Below the pieces are notes generated by a model. That model saw only the letters and a program-made list of their open reading frames with translations, searched no databases and was not told where the DNA came from. Positions 49,734 through 61,100 of a stretch of DNA of 64,000 nucleotides are shown piece by piece. Numbering within the stretch: the stretch's first letter is position 1; each line of letters starts with the position of its first letter. The stretch spans positions 20,001 to 84,000 of the forward strand of contig JAWQUS010000011.1 in assembly GCA_036365455.1 (NCBI GenBank). Reading direction: 5' to 3'. A program made the translations under genes and the position numbers. This DNA comes from Macrosoma leucophasiata (taxonomy: Eukaryota > Arthropoda > Insecta > Lepidoptera > Hedylidae).

Positions 49734-51158
49734 TTAATGATTATGCCCGGTAGGAAACAGTTCGGTTTCGTCATAATCTTGATTCAGTAGAAATTCAGTT
49801 ACTTTATATTTACATTCGTAATGCGTGAGATGATAAATTGATACATTTTTATTAATTTTATTATATACAGAAGGGCCCAAATTATAAAAGAACCTCTTAG
49901 TAAACGAGTATCTTGCGAATGGTATTGTACAAATTTTATCTTTGCGACGCTGGGTAAGCTCCATGTACGGAGTTCTGTGATGTTGAAACAGAATAGTTTG
50001 TAGGATAAAGAGTTGCCTCACAGTGAGAACATTGCAATCCTTATACAGTTGTGTGGTTGAGTACAACAATGGTCGAAAAGTAGCAACCTTTAAGACTGCT
50101 CGCTGTGCAATCTCTAATGGCTTCAAGAATGTTTTGTTTGTACCACCCCAACAAGATATACAATAGTTTATTATGGATTGACAAAGAGCATAGTAAACAT
50201 TTCTTAAAACAAATGAGTTCGCAATGTTGCGTAGAGATTTAAATATAAAAATTATCTTACGCACCCTTCCTGTGAGATAATGAATGTGTGCTTTAAATGT
50301 GAGGTTTTGATCCATAATAATAATACCCAAATATTTGACAGTGTCAACTCTCTCCAAGTCAGCACAAGAGCACGATACCGACTGTTGGTTACAAGTGTGT
50401 ACTCTTAATGTTATGGGTATTGTGGGTTGAGACATAATATAAGTGCAAAATGTAATAAATTTTGTTTTATTGGCGTTTAAGGTTAATTTATGATGTTCAA
50501 CCCAATGTACCACACCGTCTAACCCATGCTCAGCTGTGTACTGTAGATTTAACCAAGAGTTGTCATGAAAGGTAAGAGCTGTATCATCTGCAAATGAAGT
50601 TATTTTACAGTTTGGAATGTTGAGATTGCACAAATCGTTAATTATTGCCAAGAAGAGCGTAGGCCCTAATATACTGCCTTGAGGTACACCGTAGTTAATA
50701 GAAATGTTCTTACTCCTATGATTTCCGATTTTTACACATTGCGAACGGCCAGTAAGGTAGCTACGGAAGAAGTTTAGTTGGTTACCTCGTATACCCAAGT
50801 TTTCAAGTTTAAGCAGCAGAAGTTCAATGGGAACAGTATCGAATGCCTTAGTAAGATCTAGAAACACCGTAAGAACTGCACGATGTTCGTTAAGATGTCC
50901 AACAATATAGTTACTTATATCATGAACAGCATCACATGTTGATTTATGCCTCCTAAAGCCAAATTGTTGTGGTGAAAGCAAATTAAAGTTTTCCAAGTAT
51001 TTGATTAGCCTTGAATTTACTAATCGTTCAAGAATTTTTGAAAGGCTTGTTAAAATTGCAATTGGACGATAGTTGCTGGATAAGCTCTCATCGCCACTTT
51101 TGAAAACAGGTGTGATAATGGCTTTCTTGAATGAGTTGGGAAACATTCCTTTCATCAT
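49734..51158 (-). pseudogene. LINE reverse transcriptase (RT core and C-terminal part)
   Basis: About 474 codons are open on the minus strand. Motifs are ITPVFKSGD, YRPIAILTSLSKILE, QFGFRRHKST, LDLTKAFDTVP, PQGSILGPTLF and the active-site box SFADDTALTF. Upstream pieces on the same strand (to 51834) carry the pre-RT linker in other frames, so the polymerase is frameshifted and its endonuclease mostly deleted. The RT type (FADDTAL) differs from the CR1-type (YADDLQIY) element at 19-22 kb. Confidence 0.75.
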
Positions 51159-51606
51159 GCAGAGATTACAAATGTAGCTCAGAATTGGTGCTAAGATTGA
51201 TGCATATCTCTTTAAAATATAAGGTGATATAGTGTCCCATCCCGGTGCAGCATCAGTCTTTAATGAGTTAATAATGGAAGTGATTTCATCAGAGTCAGTA
51301 TTAGCAAGAACAAAGGAATGGCATGGAGACTGTAGCTATGGATTGGATGGATATATTGGATTGTGATGTTCTCGATACAGACTCTCTGCTCCCTATTGTT
51401 TCCGCTAATTGCTTTCCTATGTTCGCAAAATACTCATTCACCATGTTGCACGCTTCAATTGGGGAAGCTGAAGACAACAAAAGTTGAGTATTGTGTTGTT
51501 TATATTGGCACGTGTACGTTATTCTTTTTATTGATTTCCAAATCTGTTTGACATTGCGTCCAGCTTTCTTGATATCCTCCTGATCATATAATCTTTTGGC
51601 CTTTTT

Positions 51607-52622
51607 TTAAATTTTCGAGCAGAACAACCTATACCGTGTGTAAGTGACTTTTATTGTTTCATCCTCAGGTGCTCGTTTAGATTTCTTTTGGAGCATATCT
51701 CTGTATCGGATGCAGCGTAATAGCCCAGGAGTAATCCAAGGCTTCAATATCCTTTTCCTGGCTGGCGTAATTAATCTTTTAGTATTGTCAGCAATAGTAC
51801 TTGAAAGTAAATCAACTAGCGCATCGGTGGCCACGTTTGGATCTGATATATCTAATATTTGTCTGAAGGACAGATTATCAATTGATCGATCTAATGAGTC
51901 GTAGTCAATTAGGGACTATTATGTTACTAGAGCATGAGAGCCAACATTCACACAGAACCAGAATATCAATATCCATAGAGGCGCGCTAAGAGTGTTTGAA
52001 GGCTATTAAAATTTCGGTTTATTGATCTAATGTTCTGTGAAATTATTTTTAAGTATTCGTTCGGAGATTTTATGAACTTTTGAGATTGCTCCGGAGTACA
52101 TAGATATGATGTAGATAATGACATTTCTTCCACGCATTCAATTAAGGAACGCACAGAGTTAGCCATTATTGTTTTTTTTTTTAATATAATCTCATCAATA
52201 CCACGTGTCACATTGTTTCGATTATTTGCACAATAACAGCACCGAAAACTGCTCCATTTAGTAGTATAAAAAGGTATTAAATTTTCTAAATAGATTGTAT
52301 AATTTAATTTTTTTTTTCGTGTATTTCGTTTATTATTTTTTAAGCTTTTATTAAGACGTCGAATAATCAGAATTATAATTATAACTTGCACGAACGGCAT
52401 AATGTCGTAAGATGGTAAAATGTGATCAAGTGTTTCTTTGCGTAACAGAATAGAGGGTTGAGTGTATAGGGAATTTCTGGTTAAGTATGATTTGATGTTG
52501 TATGAAATCATGTAAGTGTGTTGTTGTAAAACGTAATAATTAAAGTACCTAAATAGCGACAAACAATAAACGAACAAAACATCACAAATTAAGTAATTAA
52601 CATAAACATTCGCAAAATACAT
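51607..52622 (-). pseudogene. LINE ORF2 N-terminal remnants
   Basis: Two broken pieces remain. 51834-51607 has a pre-RT linker wording (ITPARKRILKPWITPGLL). Near 52050-51970 the start of an endonuclease is seen (ISQNIRSINRNFN). Most of the endonuclease between them is missing. The rest of 52622-52060 is AT-rich with no clear domain and is taken as the ORF1-ORF2 spacer. Confidence 0.5.
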
Positions 52623-52770
52623 TTCAAAGTCAGATAGTCACGGTGATTCTTGCTGTTTTAATTTTTCCAGGTCGACTTCAGAGTCGATTTGTATGTGTGG
52701 GTCACCTTCTTTCTTTCGCAGGTAGATCTTCCCATGCGCTACCCAACAAAATATATATTTGTAAGATTTA

Positions 52771-53530
52771 CTAAACTCTTGCAAGAAGAAGTAGTTTTCT
52801 TGTTTTGGACGTTAGGTTCTCGGAGATATAGATCGGTGATGTGGGCCCACTTAAACCAAGGTGACAGGTATTAAGTTTGTTTGATTGGTTGTCTCTATTA
52901 AATTTCCTGCTAAGAGCTATAATTTTCTCTTTAGCTACTGTAGTGGTGAGATCAACTAAGATAGGCTTGATGTTTTCCTTCGTTGTTTTAATGCGGAACA
53001 CATCTCTTACATCGGAGTTAGATATCGACATATTCATAGCTTGTCCAACCTTTTGTGCCAGATTTATTAAGTCTTGTTTAGTTTCTCCATTTTTTTGCGC
53101 AACATTTTTAATTTCTATGTTTGAAGCCCTTTGCGACTTTTCGAATTGTTCAACTTTTTGCTCCAAAAATTGTAAACGTGCTTGGTTATTTTTTGCGTTC
53201 CAACTCAAAGCTATCCAGTTTATTTTTCTTAAGTTCATATTTTTTTGAGAGAAAATCCATAGAAGTTTTAATGTCAATATTTTGTTTCTTTATTTCGTTG
53301 ATCGAGTCCAGTAGTGTGTTATACTTTCTGTTTTGTTCGTTGGTAAGCGTGTTCATGGCTTCTTTAATTTCCGTTATAAATGTCACTAAGTCATCGTCGT
53401 GTTGTCTTTTTCGCCTTCTGTAAGTAGTTTGTCTAGAGCTTTCACTTTCTGTATCTGTAGCTGCATTTGAACTACGGTTGTTGTCCAAATCCACCTTTAG
53501 CTGTACATGTGGTGTCCGTTTTAAAGGCAT
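52771..53530 (-). pseudogene. LINE ORF1 with coiled coil and Baculo_FP-like domain
   Basis: Two overlapping frames are present: 53530-53186 (ATG, MPLKRTPHVQL, Ser/Glu-rich, then coiled coil) and 53277-52771 (coiled coil, then NVAQKNGE, VRDVFRI, KPILVDLTT and a terminal PIYISENLT segment). The second part resembles the Baculo_FP (FP25K-like) domain common in ORF1 of insect LINEs. One frameshift near 53200 separates the halves. Confidence 0.6.
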
Positions 53531-53624
53531 TATTTAGTACGAAATTGATACGAATATTTCATGTATATGGAGTGTAATGAGGAGCAAGTCCTAATATATT
53601 TAAAATATTTTTAAAATATTTCTT

Positions 53625-53702
53625 ATGTTGTTGAGATTTGAACCCGGAGTCGTCGACTGTGGCGGCTAGCGAAGTTGTATTATCCGCTTAGCCACTTTGG
53701 GT
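53625..53702 (-). repeat. tRNA-like sequence with a long variable region
   Basis: The minus strand reads AGTGGCTAAGCGGATAAT (A-box/D-arm-like) and later CTCCGGGTTCAAATCTC (B-box/T-arm-like). The arms do not pair into a normal cloverleaf, so it is likely a tRNA-derived SINE head. Confidence 0.45.
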
Positions 53703-54059
53703 GTGACGTAAACGTTTGAAATTGTATCACATAAGTTCTTGATTGCTTTCGATTTTAGAATTATTGTACTGGTCGTGGGTAATTTAGTTTTAAGATGGAA
53801 TGTGAGGTAAAATTTATACACAATTTCTAACACTATCAGTTCGTTTGATTACACTTTTTTGGTAACATGCAATCACACACACACCGATGATCAGATCACT
53901 AGAACTATTTTTATTGCACTGAAGTTACGGATAACGATCAGAGGGATGTTAATTATTTGTTTATGTATTTTAAACACAGAGCGATCTCAGACACGTCCGA
54001 CCTCTACAAGCTGCGGGGGCGGGGGGGGGGGGGGGGTACAATGGGGGCCAAGTAGTGTT

Positions 54060-54225
54060 GCTAAACTATCGATAATTGCGCTATCGATAGTTGACCGCCT
54101 AGTCCTATCGAAAATATGGACATGATGCAATGCTATCGATACTTTCGTTTTTTAAAAATAAGCAATACTATTGCCAAAGATCAATAGTATCGATACTATC
54201 GATACTATTATCTGTATTGTATTTA
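54060..54225. repeat. Cluster of TATCGATA motifs
   Basis: CTATCGATA-type motifs occur at least five times in 150 bp, several overlapping and inverted (ACTATCGATACTATTATC near 54197). TATCGATA is the known binding core of the insect DREF factor. The cluster could equally be simple repeat expansion. Confidence 0.6.
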
Positions 54226-54248
54226 TGTATTGTATTTATTATTTATGA

Positions 54249-55080
54249 TGTCCGATGATGACTCGATCCATTCTGCTTGTGATTTAAGTGTACTGAGTGA
54301 TGATTCCTTTCAGGATTTGGAAACTTTAGGTGTGTCCCTGAACAGAACTTTGAATAACATCAAACGCTTTTAATATCTGTCATATAAATGCACAAAGCAT
54401 TCCCGCACATTACAGTGATCTGCTTGATACATTTTCTACCTGCTCTTCCGTTCATGCTCTTTTAGTTTCGGAGAGTTGGTTAAAACCTTCTCTGTCAAGC
54501 ACCTCTTTCGGTCTTCCTGGTTATGTTCTTGTAAGGAATGATCGCACAGGTAAGGGTGGTGGTGGAGTTGCAATATACTGCGCAGCAATATCTCTTACTC
54601 CATAATAGCTTCTTCTCCCTCTCCTTACTCTGCTTCTGCTAAGTATCTGATTTTGGAAGTGGTGGTCAACCATCTGAAGATCCTTCTTGGGGTGGTTTAT
54701 TGCCCTCCAGGCATTAACTACTTTTCGGACTTCGAGGAGTTGCTTGACAATCACTGTGCTGATTACGCGCATCACAGACCTTCTAAATGGCTAACCGCCA
54801 ACGAAGACAATCCAGAATTCTGTGTCAACTTTTTTCAATTCTTTTTCACGTTTCCACTCCTACATATTTAAAAATAATTTCCAGTATCTGTGCTCTTCTC
54901 ACTCATAACATCTTCGCTCTAATGAATCTTTCACTCTTTTTATACCCCTTCTAGGTCCGGTTTCGTTGCTAACTCTGTTACGGTTCAAGCGGCTCGCTTG
55001 TGGAATGCGCTGCTAGATGTCATCCGAAGATCGTGTTCGAGGCTGACGTTTAAAAACAATTTAAAGAAACATCTTTTAAG
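54249..55080 (+). pseudogene. Internally deleted CR1-type ORF2 (endonuclease start joined to C-terminus)
   Basis: It starts at ATG 54249. The endonuclease N-terminus is readable with frameshifts: HINAQSIPAHYSD, VSESWLKPSL and RNDRTGKGGGG, very similar to the 22117-19175 element. A piece at 54653-54780 (LKILLGVVYCPPG) continues it. Then the RT is missing, and 54955-55080 gives the C-terminal AARLWNALLD signature and stop. A non-autonomous deletion derivative of the CR1-type family in the opposite orientation. Confidence 0.65.
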
Positions 55081-55116
55081 ATAATTATACGAGTATGTTT
55101 TTTTAATAAATATTTG

Positions 55117-55187
55117 TCCCGGTGCGGGGATCGAACCCGCGACCCTTCGAATGAAACGATGGTTTCACACCGCCGGACTAACCGGGT
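55117..55187 (-). tRNA. tRNA-like cloverleaf, probably pseudo-tRNA or SINE head
   Basis: The minus strand gives acceptor CCCGGT/ACCGGG, D-arm region TTAGTCCGGCGG, an anticodon stem TGAAA/TTTCA, and T-arm GCGGG-TTCGATC-CCCGC. Pairing is good, but the anticodon loop CCATCGT does not have U at position 33, so a functional tRNA is doubtful. Confidence 0.45.
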
Positions 55188-55429
55188 CGTCAAAATGTGT
55201 GAATCCTAAGTGGGAATCCTTATCAGAAATCATCATTTAAATGCTTATTTATTGATGTGTATATTTTATTATATATTATAATAATATAAGTTTAGAAATT
55301 ATATTATTGTATTATGTATATGTAGGTTTTATGAATATATATATGTATTTTATTAAGTTTTTGTAATACTTTTGTTTTTAAATTTTCTTCCATAACAGTT
55401 GTGCCGCTCTCTAGACTCCCGATGGTTAA

Positions 55430-55515
55430 CTGGAAAAGAGCGCTTTTAGCGTTAAGTTCGCCATTTGTTATTATGTATTATATTGTGGCAATAAAGTTTA
55501 AATAAATAATTAAAT
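55430..55515 (+). mobile_element. RTE-like retroposon 3' end with AATA-rich tail
   Basis: ACTGGAAAAGAGCGCTTTTA followed by GCGTTAAGTTCGCC and AATAAAGTTTAAATAAATAA. Same wording as 48180-48302. Confidence 0.55.
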
Positions 55516-55544
55516 AAACAGTGTGGGATATCGTGGGATAGGTT

Positions 55545-56167
55545 TTTAGGGTTCCGTACCTTAAAAAGAAAAAAGGAACCCTTATAGGATCACTCGTGCG
55601 TCTGTCTGTCTGTCTGTCTGTCCGTCTGTCTGTCACAGCCAATTTGCTCCGAAACTACACGACCGATTGAGTTGAAATTTGATGAATATATGTAAATTGG
55701 TGACCCAAAGATGAACACGTCAAGTCAAATGATAAATTTTAACCCCTGTTTAACTCTCCCCTGGGCCACTTTCGGGGGGTAAATCAGAAAATAAAAATAA
55801 AACTGTCACATATCAAATGAAAGAGGTTGTTGTCAGCATCTCAGATTTTTATAATTTTTGCATAAACAAATTTGAAGTTATTTAAGAAAAACGACGAAAA
55901 TTTACCATTCCCCCCCTATCTCCGAAACTACTGAACTTAAAATTTTGAAAAAAATGTGGAAAATAGTTCTTTGCCTATAGATTACTGGAAAACCTATAAG
56001 AAGTTTGAGTATTCAAATTAAATCGAAAATTCTTAATAATATAACCGCCTCTGCCGGTACCACCGTAACCGCTATGTGCTTGCATTTTAAATCTGTAATA
56101 TTTTCGAAAATATTTATTTAAATTACGGAACCCTCACCACGCGAGTCGAACTCGCACTTGTCCGGTT
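55545..56167. repeat. GTCT-rich interspersed repeat with GGTTCCGTA ends
   Basis: The unit begins AGGGTTCCGTACC, holds a (GTCT)n tract at 55600-55634 and the phrase CGAAACTACACGACCGATTG, and ends TTACGGAACCCTCACC...CGAGTCGAACTCGCACTTGTC. The unit and wording recur widely in lepidopteran genomes (from general familiarity; not searched). The inverted GGTTCCGTA/TACGGAACC ends are short. Confidence 0.65.
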
Positions 56168-56680
56168 TTTCTAAAATATTAGGGGTGTGCTAGCATCATT
56201 TTTCGTTCGTGACTTATTAAGCTTTAAAGGGCCAATTTTCGTTAGAGTCAAGTGTCCCCTTCCCTCTCTCGACTAAACGGTTGTTGTTAGAAATTCAAAC
56301 GTTACGGCAATAGTAGCCTTATATAATGAAATTAAAAGGAAAAGTATCACACTTTAGTTGGCTTTACAAGTTAGCGAGTAATAGTCGACCAAATGTATTT
56401 TACTCCAAATCTTCGAACAACTCCATAGAAATACCGCAATAGATGGCGCCAGGCGTCATTTACATCGCGCTCTATTGTTTGTTACTCGAAATTGTACATA
56501 TTGTTTGGTTCATAGGTTGTAACAACGTTCACTTCGTCCACAAAATTTGCCAGTTTGTTTTAATTGTAATTTCTAGTAATTTGCGTAGATTCTATCGCTT
56601 AGCTGACGAGGTGGCAGGTTTGGTAATAATGGTAATTTTGGTATTAGATTAGAAGTATTAGAACTAATTAAAAGCGGCTA
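56168..56680. other. Spacer, no supported gene
   Basis: An open frame of 69 codons at 56443-56652 has a hydrophobic start but no homologue that I recognise. Otherwise unremarkable. Confidence 0.3.
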
Positions 56681-56688
56681 GGGATGTG

Positions 56689-57247
56689 ACTTAGCGGGCA
56701 AAAAATCGATTTTTATTAATCGATTATTTTTAAAGCTAGAATAATCGATTTTAAAATAATCGATTCTTCAAAAAATTAGTTTTTTTTTTAAAAATCGGTT
56801 TATTTTTAGAAATCGTAAATTCCAACGTCTTATTTTTTTTAAATAATAAATTTTTAGAGTTTTGATTAAAATAATCGTAAATTTGTAGCTTTTACACTTA
56901 ATTATCTTTATTTGTTCATCGAAACAACTTGCTAAATAAACGTAACCAATTTACTTCGGGCATGAAAATAAAAAAAAAAAATTAGTGATACGCATTACTG
57001 AATAACGAAAATCATCTCTAATACTTGTTTATATATAATAGAACAGAAAAGTAGTTGAAATCATCATATCGATAGGTGGTCTAGCAATTTTTTGGCGCGC
57101 ATATTTGTTCGATTTATTTCACAATAAAAATCAATTAAAAATCGATTATTATTGTGAAAAAAATCGAACAAATAAATATATTATTCAGAAAAAAATATCG
57201 ATTATTAATCGATTTTTTAAATAATCGTTAATTTTTTCACATCCCTA
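56689..57247. mobile_element. hAT-type MITE with ATCGATT-rich interior
   Basis: Inverted ends TAGGGATGTGA (56689) and TCACATCCCTA (to 57247) are flanked by near-identical 8-bp direct repeats AAAGCGGC (56681-56688) and GAAGCGGC (57248-57255). An 8-bp target duplication with TAGGGATG-type ends fits the hAT superfamily. The interior has many AATCGATT motifs in both orientations and no ORF. Confidence 0.78.
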
Positions 57248-57609
57248 GAAGCGGCCTAGCGGACACTTCTGTCAGCGAATTCGATTCGCACTTGGCTCAT
57301 GTAAAACCTAATAAATAACGACGCATGACGGAACCCTTGATGGATGCACACTGCGCGTGGCCCGAAACGCACTTGCTCGTTTTTTACATGTAACTTTATT
57401 TCTTAATAACAACAAAACAAATATACTGACTCGATATTAAACTACCTATTTAAATCATTCATGTAACTACCTATTTAAATCATTCCAGTACATAAACGAG
57501 AAACATAACCTATAACGAATGTTTGCTTCGGTTGCTGCAAAACCAAAACTTGATTTTATGGCCGAAACCGAAAGTTCGATCAGACACTACTGAATTTCTC
57601 TAACAAAGA

Positions 57610-57830
57610 ATACGCCTAAGGGTCGGTTGCACCATAACATAATATATATTATAAAATATAATATGTACTTTAACAACGTTACAGTTAAGCTGGGTTGCAC
57701 CAAGATATTTGTAAAAGTTAAAATTATTGTAACATTTCACATTCTTCTCTAACTTAAGCAGATTACTTATATTTAGAGAAGGATGTGAAATGTTACAATT
57801 ACTTTAACAAATACCTTAATCACACCGCGG
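57610..57830. repeat. MITE-like hairpin element
   Basis: TATTTGTAAAAGTTAAAATT...GTAACATTTCACAT (57707-57745) is inverted at ATGTGAAATGTTACAATTAC...TTAACAAATA (57785-57812). TTGCACCA motifs lie at 57625 and 57704. Confidence 0.6.
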
Positions 57831-57919
57831 ACACTCCGCCAAAATTCCATACAAACGCTTAATTTGGTCTCTATTACACATACATCAATCAGTGACCTGT
57901 GTGCGTATCACGTAGAAAA

Positions 57920-58018
57920 TACCAAACGTCGCCCATAAGAGGGGAGATGGTTGGGTGGGGCGGGGAAATCGGACGGAACGTCGAAGTGGCCATTCTATAC
58001 GTAGTACGTATATTCTCA
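57920..58018. repeat. Interspersed repeat GTCGCCCATAAGAGG ... CATTCTATACGTAGTA, copy 2
   Basis: Near-identical to 45673-45775, in the same orientation. It ends about 100 bp upstream of the aminopeptidase-like exon 1, so it may overlap that promoter. Confidence 0.75.
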
Positions 58019-58117
58019 ATATGTAAAATTTAACATTAACAAATATTTTGGTGCAATCGAACCTAAGAATACGGATGGCTTTAAACAGTCGATACTATCG
58101 TGATCAGGAGGTGCAGC

Positions 58118-61100
58118 ATGAGCGAGGCGGGCGACGCGGAGGAGTGGCGCGTGCACGGCGTGCGCGTGTGCGTGGCGCGCGGTCTGAGGGGCGGGGGGCG
58201 CGGGGGGGCCGGCGAGGAGGGCGAGGGGGGCGAGCAGGCGCACGACGCGCTCGTGGTGACGCTGGTGGACGGCGAGGAGCCGCCGCCGGCGCTGGCCGCC
58301 GCCGTGGCCGCCGCGCGCCGCCTCGACGCCGCGCTCGACAAGGTATCAAGGCATGCGCGTGGCCTGTGAGGCGGGGGGCGCGGGGGGGCCGGCGAGGAGG
58401 GCGAGGGAGGCGAGCAGACGCACGACGCGCTCGTGGTGACGTTGGTGGACGGCGAGGAGCCGCCGCCGGCGCTAGCCGTCGCGCGCCGCCTCGACAATAG
58501 CATGCGCGTGTGCGTGGCGCGCGGCCCCGGGGGCGGAGGGCGCGGGGGGGCCGGCGAGGAGGGCGAGGGGGCACACGACGCGCTCGTGGTGACGCTGGTG
58601 GACGGCAAGAAGCCGCCGCCGGCGCTGGCCGTCGCGCGCCGCCTTGACAATGGCATGCGCGTGTGCGTGGCGCGCGGCCCGGGGGGCGGGGGGCGGGGGG
58701 CGGGGGAGGCCGGCGAGGAGGGCGACGTGGATAAGCAGGCGCACGACGCGCTCTATGCACACACTACGAACTTTAAAACTACTGAGGAAATTATAACTTG
58801 TTTTTGCTATCCCATGTTCAGCCCCTTAGGTTCGGTTGCAGCAAAATATTTGATAAAGTTAGGTATATTGTCAAATGTAAGGATATCAGTTAGGCACATT
58901 CACTCAATTACTACAGAATACGTTGCACTAGCGTATTTTTGACATTGTCAAAGTTACCAGGATTGACATATTCCCTTATCATCGGACAGATAATTTTGAC
59001 GTTAACTATAAGCAGTGCAATTCGGCCAGCTACGATTAAAGATAAATATTGTGACTTTTTTTACTTAAAATGAAGCGACCCAGCTTTAGTATACCTATCG
59101 GAACGAAGTAAGGAGTATGCGAGGTGGTGGTCTCTTTGTGACGAGCGCACGTTTGGTGTTGCAGTCGGGCGCGAGCGTGTGGGCGTGCGAGGCGGTGTGG
59201 GGCGGGCGGCTGGTGCTGGCGCCCACGGGCCCGCTCACGCCCTACGACGACGTCAGGTGAGAACCTCGGAGCGACTGTGTGACGAGCGTGTGGGCGAGTG
59301 GGCGAGTGGGCGTGCGAGGCGGTGTGGGGCGGGCGGCTGGTGCTGGCGCCCACGGGCCCGCTCACGCCCTACGACGACGTCAGGTGAGAACCTCGGAGCG
59401 ACTGTGTGACGAGCGTGTGGGCGAGTGGGCGAGTGGGCGTGCGAGGCGGTGTGGGGCGGGCGGCTGGTGCTGGCGCCCACGGGCCCGCTCACGCCCTACG
59501 ACGACGTCAGGTGAGAACCTCGGAGCGACTGTGTGACGAGCGTGTGGGCGAGTGGGCGAGTGGGCGTGCGAGGCGGTGTGGGGCGGGCGGCTGGTGCTGG
59601 CGCCCACGGGCCCGCTCACGCCCTACGACGACGTCAGGTGAGAACCTCGGAGCGACTGTGTGACGAGCGTGTGGGCGAGTGGGCGAGTGGGCGTGCGAGG
59701 CGGTGTGGGGCGGGCGGCTGGTGCTGGCGCCCACGGGCCCGCTCACGCCCTACGACGACGTCAGGTGAGAACCTCGGAGCGACTGTGTGACGAGCGTGTG
59801 GGCGAGTGGGCGTGCGAGGCGGTGTGGGGCGGGCGGCTGGTGCTGGCGCCCACGGGCCCGCTCACGCCCTACGACGACGTCAGGTGAGAACCTCGGAGCG
59901 ACTGTGTGACGAGCGTGTGGGCGAGTGGGCGAGTGGGCGTGCGAGGCGGTGTGGGGCGGGCGGCTGGTGCTGGCGCCCACGGGCCCGCTCACGCCCTACG
60001 ACGACGTCAGGTGAGAACCTCGGAGCGACTGTGTGACGAGCGTGTGGGCGAGTGGGCGAGTGGGCGTGCGAGGCGGTGTGGGGCGGGCGGCTGGTGCTGG
60101 CGCCCACGGGCCCGCTCACGCCCTACGACGACGTCAGGTGAGAACCTCGGAGCGACTGTGTGACGAGCGTGTGGGCGAGTGGGCGTGCGAGGCGGTGTGG
60201 GGCGGGCGGCTGGTGCTGGCGCCCACGGGCCCGCTCACGCCCTACGACGACGTCAGGTGAGAACCTCGGAGCGACTGTGTGACGAGCGTGTGGGCGAGTG
60301 GGCGAGTGGGCGTGCGAGGCGGTGTGGGGCGGGCGGCTGGTGCTGGCGCCCACGGGCCCGCTCACGCCCTACGACGACGTCAGGTGAGAACCTCGGAGCG
60401 ACTGTGTGACGAGCGTGTGGGCGAGTGGGCGAGTGGGCGTGCGAGGCGGTGTGGGGCGGGCGGCTGGTGCTGGCGCCCACGGGCCCGCTCACGCCCTACG
60501 ACGACGTCAGGTGAGAACCTCGGAGCGACTGTGTGACGAGCGTGTGGGCGAGTGGGCGAGTGGGCGTGCGAGGCGGTGTGGGGCGGGCGGCTGGTGCTGG
60601 CGCCCACGGGCCCGCTCACGCCCTACGACGACGTCAGGTGAGAACCTCGGAGCGACTGTGTGACGAGCGTGTGGGCGAGTGGGCGAGTGGGCGTGCGAGG
60701 CGGTGTGGGGCGGGCGGCTGGTGCTGGCGCCCACGGGCCCGCTCACGCCCTACGACGACGTCAGGTGAGAACCTCGGAGCGACTGTGTGACGAGCGTGTG
60801 GGCGAGTGGGCGAGTGGGCGTGCGAGGCGGTGTGGGGCGGGCGGCTGGTGCTGGCGCCCACGGGCCCGCTCACGCCCTACGACGACGTCAGGTGAGAACC
60901 TCGGAGCGACTGTGTGACGAGCGTGTGGGCGAGTGGGCGAGTGGGCGTGCGAGGCGGTGTGGGGCGGGCGGCTGGTGCTGCCACGGGCCCGCTCGTGTCA
61001 CTACCGTCGGTGAGTATCTTCAACCATCCTTAACCGAAAAAATAAGTATTTTGGAAGTATTATATTCTGCAATATAACAGATTTGGAACAAAATGTCATT

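Noticed and set aside
58081..58760. Pro/Arg/Ala-rich ORFs of about 200 codons antisense to the aminopeptidase exon 1
   Set aside because: High-GC antisense open frames with proline-rich low-complexity translation; the plus strand gives a splice-consistent exon.
59036..61077. Dozens of 75-96 codon ORFs on both strands repeated every 127 bp
   Set aside because: They are frames of the exon-derived minisatellite. Only the first unit (59165-59256) has an acceptor and fits the phase of its neighbours.
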